From Geobacter sp. UBA6169 (GTDB taxonomy: Bacteria > Desulfobacterota > Desulfuromonadia > Geobacterales > Pseudopelobacteraceae): 6,166 nucleotides of DNA. Positions 1-4,225 of the stretch are shown in pieces. Location of the stretch: positions 1 to 6,166 of the forward strand of contig DIUB01000176.1 in the NCBI GenBank assembly GCA_002422265.1, given 5' to 3'. A model generated the notes under the pieces. It made no database searches. It was not told the DNA's origin and saw only the letters and a list, made by a program, of their open reading frames with translations. A program made the translations under genes and the position numbers. The first letter of the stretch is position 1. Each line of letters starts with the position of its first letter.

Positions 1-1877
1 CTGAAAACCAACCTGCCGTTGCCGCACCGGCTGCTGCTGACGCTGCCAAGCCTGCTGCTCCGGTCAAGGCAGAAGATGCCAAGGCAAGCCTGAAGGCCAA
101 CCCCAAGGTTACGATTCCGATCTTCCTGATCATCATTGGTGCCACCATGGGCGTGGTGGTCTGGTCAGCCAAGCAGACCAAGTCGGCCTCTGACTTCTAT
201 ACTGCCGGTGGCGGCATCACCGGAACCCAGAACGGCTGGGCCATAGCCGGCGACTATATGTCGGCTGCCTCGTTCCTGGGTATTTCCGGCATGATCTCCC
301 TGTACGGTTATGACGGCTTCATGTACTCGGTGGGCTGGCTGGTTGCTTACATCACCGTGCTGCTGATCGTGGCCGAGCCTTGCCGTAACGCCGGCAAGTA
401 CACCCTGGGTGACATCCTTTCCTTCCGTACCTCGCCCAAGCCGGTGCGCGCCGTGGCTGCACTATCGACGGTTGCCGTCTCCACCTTCTACCTGACCGCC
501 CAGATGGTTGGTGCCGGCAAGCTGATGCAGCTGCTGCTGGGTGTTGACTACAAAGTGGCCATCATCGGCGTTGGTATCCTGATGGTCGGGTATGTTGTGT
601 TCGGCGGCATGACCGCCACCACCTGGGTGCAGATTATCAAGGCCGGCCTGCTGATGACCGGTGCAGGTCTGCTTTCGCTTCTGGTTGCCGTCAAGTCCGG
701 CTTCAGCCCGTTCCAGTTCTTCACTGATATCGCCACCAATGAGAAGATCATCGACCATGTCAAATTGTTGCCGATCTACCTGAAAGAGAGCGCAGCCGGA
801 ACAGCCACGGCCGATGCCGGTCAGCGCTTCCTTGAGCCGGGCCTGTTCCTGACCAACCCGCTGGACCAGATCTCGCTGGGTATGGCGCTGGTGCTGGGTA
901 CTGCCGGTATGCCGCACATCCTGATGCGCTTCTTCACCGTGCCCACGGCGCAGGCTGCCCGCAAGTCGGTTATTGTTGCCATGTTCATCATCGGCTCCTT
1001 TTACATCCTGACCACCCTGCTGGGCTTTGGCGCTGCCATCCACCTCTCTCCGCAAGGCATCCGTACCGTTGATGCCGGCGGCAACATGGCTGCCATGATG
1101 CTGGCCAAGACCCTGGGCTCCGAGTTCTCGCCGTTCATCGGAGACCTGCTGCTGGCCTTCCTGTGTGCCGTGGCCTTTGCCACCATCCTGGCCGTGGTCT
1201 CCGGTCTGGTGCTGGCTGCCTCCGCTGCCATTGCCCACGACATCTACGTCAACGTGATCAAAGACGGCCATGCTTCACAGTCAGAGCAAGTATTTGCTGC
1301 CCGCACCACCTCCTTTGTGGTGGGTGCTGTCGGCATCATCATCGGTATCGCTGCCGAGAAGCAGAACGTTGCTCACCTGGTGGCTCTCGCCTTTGCCGTT
1401 GCCTCCTCCGGCAACCTTCCGACTGTTGTGATGTCGTTGTTCTGGAAGAAGTTCAATACCGCCGGTGTTATTGCCGGTATGGTGGTTGGGACTGTTGCCT
1501 CTATCGGTCTTGTGATGGTCTCACCCAACATGACCTATCCCGACGTTGTTGCCAACAACGCCAAGACAGCCTACACCAAGCTGGAGAAGGAGATTGCAGA
1601 AGGTAAGGTTAAGCCTGAGGCAATGGAGAAGACCCTCAAGACCATCGAAGCCAAGAGAGCAGAAGAAGCCAAGAACCGTGGCGGTAAATCGATGGTCGGC
1701 CTGTCCAAGCCACTTTTCAACCTGAAGAACCCTGGTATTGTTTCCATCCCGTTGGGCTTCATGGCTGCCATTCTGGCTACCCTGGCCTTCCCCTGCCGCA
1801 GGGCAGAGGAGATGTGGGACGAGATCTATGTCCGCCAGAACACCGGTCTGGGCATGGCCAAGGCCATTGATCACTAG
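1..1877 (+). CDS. actP: ActP-like sodium/acetate symporter (SSS family), 5' partial
   Basis: This is an inner-membrane sodium:solute symporter (SSS family) of the ActP branch, expected to import acetate or other short monocarboxylates with a cation. The first complete codon is at 3 and 624 residues are visible. The frame is open to the window edge, and the ATG at 147 lies inside the first membrane helix (IFLIIIGATMGVVVW), so the true start is upstream, presumably with a signal peptide as in E. coli ActP. Residues follow E. coli ActP closely from recall: SDFYTAGGGITG, NGWAIAGDYMSAASFLGIS, AQMVGAGKL, FGGMTATTWVQIIKAGLL, GTAGMPHILMRFFTV, CAVAFATILAVVSGL and the C-terminal YVRQNTGLGMAKA tail. About 13 membrane segments are likely. 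Unusual points are an Ala/Pro-rich stretch before helix 1 (residues 1-35) and a charged insertion before the last helix (about residues 507-578). Geobacter species often carry several such genes, each preceded by a small DUF485 gene; that position is outside the window. The substrate is inferred from family. Confidence 0.93.
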   Translation, partial: ENQPAVAAPAAADAAKPAAPVKAEDAKASLKANPKVTIPIFLIIIGATMGVVVWSAKQTKSASDFYTAGGGITGTQNGWAIAGDYMSAASFLGISGMISLYGYDGFMYSVGWLVAYITVLLIVAEPCRNAGKYTLGDILSFRTSPKPVRAVAALSTVAVSTFYLTAQMVGAGKLMQLLLGVDYKVAIIGVGILMVGYVVFGGMTATTWVQIIKAGLLMTGAGLLSLLVAVKSGFSPFQFFTDIATNEKIIDHVKLLPIYLKESAAGTATADAGQRFLEPGLFLTNPLDQISLGMALVLGTAGMPHILMRFFTVPTAQAARKSVIVAMFIIGSFYILTTLLGFGAAIHLSPQGIRTVDAGGNMAAMMLAKTLGSEFSPFIGDLLLAFLCAVAFATILAVVSGLVLAASAAIAHDIYVNVIKDGHASQSEQVFAARTTSFVVGAVGIIIGIAAEKQNVAHLVALAFAVASSGNLPTVVMSLFWKKFNTAGVIAGMVVGTVASIGLVMVSPNMTYPDVVANNAKTAYTKLEKEIAEGKVKPEAMEKTLKTIEAKRAEEAKNRGGKSMVGLSKPLFNLKNPGIVSIPLGFMAAILATLAFPCRRAEEMWDEIYVRQNTGLGMAKAIDH

Positions 1878-1882
1878 CCTTG

Positions 1883-1910
1883 AATGGGTTATTGACACCC
1901 ATTATTGTTT
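1883..1910 (+). terminator. Short hairpin terminator after actP
   Basis: AATGGGT (1883-1889) and ACCCATT (1897-1903) form a perfect 7-bp stem with a 7-nt loop, followed by ATTGTTT. It starts 5 nt after the actP stop codon. The stem is short and the T-run is interrupted, so termination is probably only partial. The hairpin overlaps the candidate -35 box of the next transcription unit. Confidence 0.55.
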
Positions 1911-1921
1911 AACGGTATAGC
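1892..1921 (+). promoter_or_regulatory. Candidate sigma70 promoter of the Mn riboswitch operon
   Basis: A consensus -35 TTGACA lies at 1892-1897. After 18 bp comes TATAGC at 1916-1921, which matches four of six -10 positions. Transcription would begin at about 1928, just where the riboswitch P1 stem starts (1930), and this spacing supports the call. The -10 is imperfect and no transcription start has been measured. Confidence 0.55.
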
Positions 1922-1928
1922 GTATCTC

Positions 1929-2036
1929 AGTGAAGGGGAGTAGTTATCGGCCGGAGACAAGGCCGACCCGTTTTCGTCAATACAGCAGAAATGCTCGGAA
2001 ACGGGACAGTGCAGACTGTCAACAAGACCTTTACCC
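1929..2036 (+). promoter_or_regulatory. yybP-ykoY manganese riboswitch aptamer
   Basis: The conserved elements of the yybP-ykoY family appear in order: GGGGAGTAG (1935-1943), CGTCAATAC (1975-1983) and CAAGACCTTTACC (2023-2035). P1 pairs 1930-1936 with 2028-2034. A 6-bp hairpin pairs TCGGCC (1947-1952) with GGCCGA (1961-1966). CCCGTTT (1967-1973) pairs with AAACGGG (1999-2005). Inside that arm, AGCA/TGCT closes a GAAA tetraloop (1988-1991). ACAGT (2006-2010) pairs with ACTGT (2015-2019) next to the 3' junction. The family binds Mn2+ and generally switches genes on. A TerC-family gene downstream is the classic target of this class. The family call comes from recognised consensus and fold, not from a covariance-model score. 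Confidence 0.93.
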
Positions 2037-2068
2037 ACAGTGAACAAGCTGGGGGTAAAGGTCTTTTT
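2024..2068 (+). terminator. Riboswitch-controlled intrinsic terminator (expression platform)
   Basis: AAGACCTTTACCC (2024-2036) is perfectly complementary to GGGTAAAGGTCTT (2053-2065), a 13-bp stem that merges into a T-tract at 2064-2068. Inside it, CAG (2038-2040) can also pair with CTG (2049-2051). The 5' arm includes 2028-2034, the same bases that form the 3' strand of aptamer stem P1, so P1 and the terminator exclude each other. Mn2+ binding should stabilise P1, block the terminator and permit read-through, making this an ON switch. The direction of control is inferred from this geometry and from the family. Confidence 0.9.
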
Positions 2069-2115
2069 CGTTTCCCCGTGCCACTACGACCAACCGTAAG
2101 AAAGGTGATGTACCC

Positions 2116-2406
2116 ATGCAATGCCCCGTCTGTAGCGACACCCGTCTGATTATGACTGAACGCCAGGGTATCGAGATTGATTACTGCCTCCATTGTCGCG
2201 GTGTCTGGCTCGACCGAGGGGAACTGGACAAGATGGTCGAGCGTTCGGTGTCACATGACAGTATGCCTACGGCTTCACCACCGATCATGACCAATCAGCA
2301 ACCACCACATCAGCAGTACCGGCACCACCACGGCAAGGACCGGCACTACGGTCACTCCTACAAGAAAAAGAAATCGCTGTTGAGCGAGCTGTTCGACTTT
2401 GATTAA
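2116..2406 (+). CDS. TFIIB-type zinc-ribbon protein with His-rich tail
   Basis: This 96-residue soluble protein has an N-terminal zinc ribbon: CPVC (Cys3, Cys6) and CLHC (Cys24, Cys27), followed by the RGVWLDRGELDKM segment typical of bacterial zf-TFIIB domain proteins (PF13453). A Pro/Gln/His-rich linker follows (about residues 51-80, with His65, His70-72, His77 and His80), then KKKK (83-86) and an acidic SLLSELFDFD end. AAAGGTG (2101-2107) sits 8 nt before the ATG and supports this start. It is the first gene after the Mn2+ riboswitch and lies 35 bp before terC, so the two should be co-transcribed and induced together. The ribbon probably binds Zn2+ or a similar metal structurally. The His-rich tail could bind metal too, but that is inference. 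No DNA target or partner can be read from the sequence, and the cellular role of the family is not established. Confidence 0.88.
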   Translation: MQCPVCSDTRLIMTERQGIEIDYCLHCRGVWLDRGELDKMVERSVSHDSMPTASPPIMTNQQPPHQQYRHHHGKDRHYGHSYKKKKSLLSELFDFD

Positions 2407-2412
2407 CCGCGC

Positions 2413-2440
2413 GTTGTACACACAGAAAGGATTATACAAC
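2413..2440 (+). promoter_or_regulatory. Inverted repeat enclosing the terC ribosome binding site
   Basis: GTTGTA (2413-2418) and TACAAC (2435-2440) are exact complements separated by 16 nt. The loop holds the Shine-Dalgarno AGAAAGGA (2424-2431), and the 3' arm ends one base before the terC ATG at 2442. The hairpin would present the ribosome site in a loop while closing the base next to the start codon. The stem is only 6 bp and AT-rich, so a regulatory role is speculative. Confidence 0.4.
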
Positions 2441-2441
2441 T

Positions 2442-3392
2442 ATGACAGCTTCGTTGATATTGTGGAGTGCCTTTGCCCTGCTGGTGGTCATTATGCTGGC
2501 CATCGACCTGGGCATGAACCGCAAGAGCCACCAGGTTTCATTTAAAGAGGCGCTGACCTGGAGCATTGTCTGGGTTGGGTTGGCTTTGGCCTTCAATGTC
2601 GGCATTTACATCATGATGGGCAAACAGCCGGCTCTGGAATTCCTGACCGGCTATCTGATCGAGAAGTCCCTTTCGGTGGACAACCTGTTTGTCTTCATTA
2701 TGATCTTTACGGTCTTCGGGGTGCGGGGCGAGCTGCAGGCCCGAGTACTCAAGTGGGGCATCCTGGGAGCACTGATCATGCGGGTGGTCTTCATCTTCAT
2801 CGGTGCGGAGCTTTTACAGCGCTTCCAGTGGCTGTTCTATATCTTTGGCGCAATCCTGCTCTACACTGCCTGGAAGATGGCCTTCGGCCCCAGCCACGAG
2901 ATGGAGCCGGACAAGAATCCGCTGGTGCGGCTGGCCCGGAAATTTATACCAATGACCAAGAAGATCCGGGGGGACTGGTTCGTGACCCGACGTCTTAAAA
3001 TCTGGGTTGCCAGTCCGCTGTTCATGGTCTTGCTGGTGGTTGAAAGCAGCGATCTGGTCTTTGCCCTGGATTCGATACCGGCCATCTTTGCCATCACCCT
3101 TGATCCATTTATTGTACTGACATCTAATGTCTTTGCCATCATGGGGTTACGGTCGCTCTACTTCCTGCTGGCCGGTGTCATGGGGATGTTCATTTATCTC
3201 AAGTACGGCATTTCGTTCATCCTCGCGTTTGTCGGCATCAAGATGATACTGATCATGCTGGGGATCCATGTGCCGATCACTCTTTCATTGGGGCTGATCG
3301 TCACCAGTCTGGCTGTTGCCGTGATCCTGTCACTGTTTGCAGCCCGTTTCGGGTTCGACGCCAAGGCGCTTTCACAAGGAGAATCCGCCTGA
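2442..3392 (+). CDS. alx: TerC/Alx family membrane protein, probable Mn2+ exporter
   Basis: This 316-residue polytopic inner-membrane protein belongs to the TerC family (PF03741) and resembles E. coli Alx throughout. Hallmarks are MLAIDLG with Asp22, FLTGYLIEKSLSVDNLFVF (residues 67-85, with Glu74, Asp80 and Asn81), VESSDLVFALDSIPAIFA (residues 200-217, with Glu201, Asp204 and Asp210) and DPFIVLTSNVFAIMGLRSLYF (residues 221-241). The acidic residues in the two helices are the expected metal-handling sites. Seven to nine membrane helices are likely, with a basic loop at about 150-185. Length is normal for the family. The start is supported by AGAAAGGA ten nucleotides upstream. Alx-type proteins reduce cytoplasmic Mn2+, and the upstream Mn2+ riboswitch agrees with that role. 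Older tellurite-resistance annotation reflects the family name only. It is transcribed with the zinc-ribbon gene. Its last codons and stop lie inside a 30-bp palindrome. Confidence 0.94.
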   Translation: MTASLILWSAFALLVVIMLAIDLGMNRKSHQVSFKEALTWSIVWVGLALAFNVGIYIMMGKQPALEFLTGYLIEKSLSVDNLFVFIMIFTVFGVRGELQARVLKWGILGALIMRVVFIFIGAELLQRFQWLFYIFGAILLYTAWKMAFGPSHEMEPDKNPLVRLARKFIPMTKKIRGDWFVTRRLKIWVASPLFMVLLVVESSDLVFALDSIPAIFAITLDPFIVLTSNVFAIMGLRSLYFLLAGVMGMFIYLKYGISFILAFVGIKMILIMLGIHVPITLSLGLIVTSLAVAVILSLFAARFGFDAKALSQGESA

Positions 3393-3407
3393 TCAGGCGG
3401 ATTCTCC
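3378..3407. repeat. Perfect 30-bp palindrome spanning the terC stop codon
   Basis: The arm GGAGAATCCGCC (3378-3389) is exactly complementary to GGCGGATTCTCC (3396-3407). The central TGATCA is itself palindromic, so all 30 bp are symmetric. The terC stop TGA is at 3390-3392 in the centre, and the 5' arm encodes the last residues. No T-tract follows, so it is not a standard intrinsic terminator. It could be an mRNA 3'-end stabilising hairpin, part of a two-hairpin terminator, or a protein binding site. Confidence 0.75.
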
Positions 3408-3552
3408 AGACGTCGCTGGTGTTGATACATGTAAATCAGGTTATTGAACTGCATCAGCCCTACAAGTTATTCCTGTCCCAATTCAAGGCGTACCCTCTCT
3501 TGGTTTAAAATCGGGTAGCAGAGCTGCGTAAAAGCGGTAGGAGTCAGTATGG
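3408..3552. other. Convergent intergenic gap, no gene seen
   Basis: This stretch lies between the palindrome at the terC end and the bidirectional terminator. It is more AT-rich than the flanking genes. No tRNA-like fold, convincing ribosome site with an open frame, or recognisable RNA motif was seen. A frame on the + strand ends at TAA 3506-3508 but has no credible start signal. Confidence 0.5.
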
Positions 3553-3602
3553 CATCAAAAAACGCGGGGGTCCCGATTACGGAGCCCCCGCGTTTTTTGA
3601 TG
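3553..3602. terminator. Strong bidirectional intrinsic terminator
   Basis: CATCAAAAAACGCGGGGG (3553-3570) and CCCCCGCGTTTTTTGATG (3585-3602) form a perfect 18-bp stem around a 14-nt loop that can itself form a CCG/CGG mini-stem. The GC core is flanked by six A on one side and six T on the other, so both strands give a GC hairpin followed by a U-run. It lies between the convergent terC operon and the LysM gene, whose stop is 16 nt away, and should end both transcripts. Confidence 0.93.
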
Positions 3603-3618
3603 GTGAATCTGCTGCTGG

Positions 3619-4224
3619 TCAGTTGCCGGACAGCTTCAGGTAGCACTCGGCCCGATTGAGGGTGGCCTCGGCAATGCGGGCCGAGGATGGGTAGCGTGCA
3701 ATAAAACGGTCGAACAGGGCGATGGCACGGTTGCAATCACCGCGCGCAAAGGCGGCCTGGGCCGCGTTGTAGGCTGCACGTTCTGCTGCTGTGGCCGGTG
3801 TGGTCCGGTGTGATCTGTCGTCTGATTTTTTGCTGCTGCGTTTTGACTTTTTTACGGTTTGTTCAGCGACTGCTGCAGGAACCGTTTCGATAGTCTGCTC
3901 AGCTGCTGCTGCGGGCGATTGAACGGCAGCAGCAGCTTTGTGTGCCAGCGGCACCCGCACCACCTGCCCCGGATAGATCCGGTGCGGGTTTTTGATGGCG
4001 TTGAACAGCAGGATCTGGGGATAGTAATGGCCACGTCCCGTGTACTGCTTGGCCAGGTGCGAGAGGGTGTCGCCACGCTTGACCGTTACCTCGCGCACCA
4101 GAATGCCTTCGGTGTCTGCAGGCGCAGCAGCTGCCGGCTGGGGGGTATAGAGAAAGTCAGCACCATGCGAGGCGCCGGCCAGCAGAAGAACGATCATTAC
4201 GGCAGTAAATCCCTTGCAATCCAT
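3619..4224 (-). CDS. Secreted LysM and TPR-like domain protein
   Basis: This 201-residue protein has a signal peptide (hydrophobic residues 6-18, likely cleavage near residues 21-22, no lipobox), so it should be periplasmic or envelope-bound. A LysM domain spans about residues 44-93 (VKRGDTLSHLAKQY, then ILLFNAIKNPHRIYPGQVVRVPL); LysM domains bind peptidoglycan glycan strands. A low-complexity Ala/Lys/Ser linker (about 94-142) is strongly basic at KKSKRSSKK. The C-terminus (about 143-201) is TPR-like, with AAFARGDCNRAIALFDRFI, RYPSS and then AEATLNRAECYLKL, resembling the ends of CpoB/YbgF-type proteins. Cys164 and Cys194 could pair in an oxidising periplasm. The ATG at 4224 is chosen because the signal peptide follows directly and AGGAAACAGG sits just upstream. 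It starts one base after the stop of the preceding gene, implying translational coupling. Its precise function is unknown; envelope anchoring or scaffolding is inferred from the domains. Confidence 0.87.
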   Translation of the reverse strand: MDCKGFTAVMIVLLLAGASHGADFLYTPQPAAAAPADTEGILVREVTVKRGDTLSHLAKQYTGRGHYYPQILLFNAIKNPHRIYPGQVVRVPLAHKAAAAVQSPAAAAEQTIETVPAAVAEQTVKKSKRSSKKSDDRSHRTTPATAAERAAYNAAQAAFARGDCNRAIALFDRFIARYPSSARIAEATLNRAECYLKLSGN

Positions 4225-4225
4225 A

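Noticed and set aside
147..149. ATG as the start of the ActP-like gene
   Set aside because: It lies inside the first membrane helix, no ribosome site precedes it, and the frame is open with family-like sequence to the window edge.
462..1271. Long open frame on the minus strand, antisense to actP
   Set aside because: The composition is Gln/Gly/His/Asp-rich low complexity, typical of the antisense shadow of a GC-rich membrane protein gene, and there is no ribosome site.
1927..2193. Minus-strand open frame across the riboswitch
   Set aside because: It overlaps a well-supported structured leader and the start of the zinc-ribbon gene, and no family features are seen.
3194..3454. Minus-strand ORF over the terC 3' end
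   Set aside because: It overlaps conserved terC coding sequence on the opposite strand and encodes no recognisable domain.
3422..3508. Plus-strand frame ending ...YKLFLSQFKAYPLLV in the convergent gap
   Set aside because: It has only TTG/GTG starts, no Shine-Dalgarno, and runs back into the palindrome; most likely chance.
3408..3552. Possible small RNA ending at the bidirectional terminator
   Set aside because: Only a weak -10-like TTTAAAAT at 3504 with no matching -35; no conserved RNA motif was recognised.
3549..3659. Short plus-strand ORF with AGGAG-like sequence before ATG 3549
   Set aside because: The frame runs straight through the strong terminator hairpin and antisense to the LysM gene; the peptide resembles nothing known.
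3724..3735. TGGCAC and TTGC resembling a sigma54 promoter
   Set aside because: The spacing between the two elements is 2 nt instead of the required 5, and it is inside the LysM coding region.
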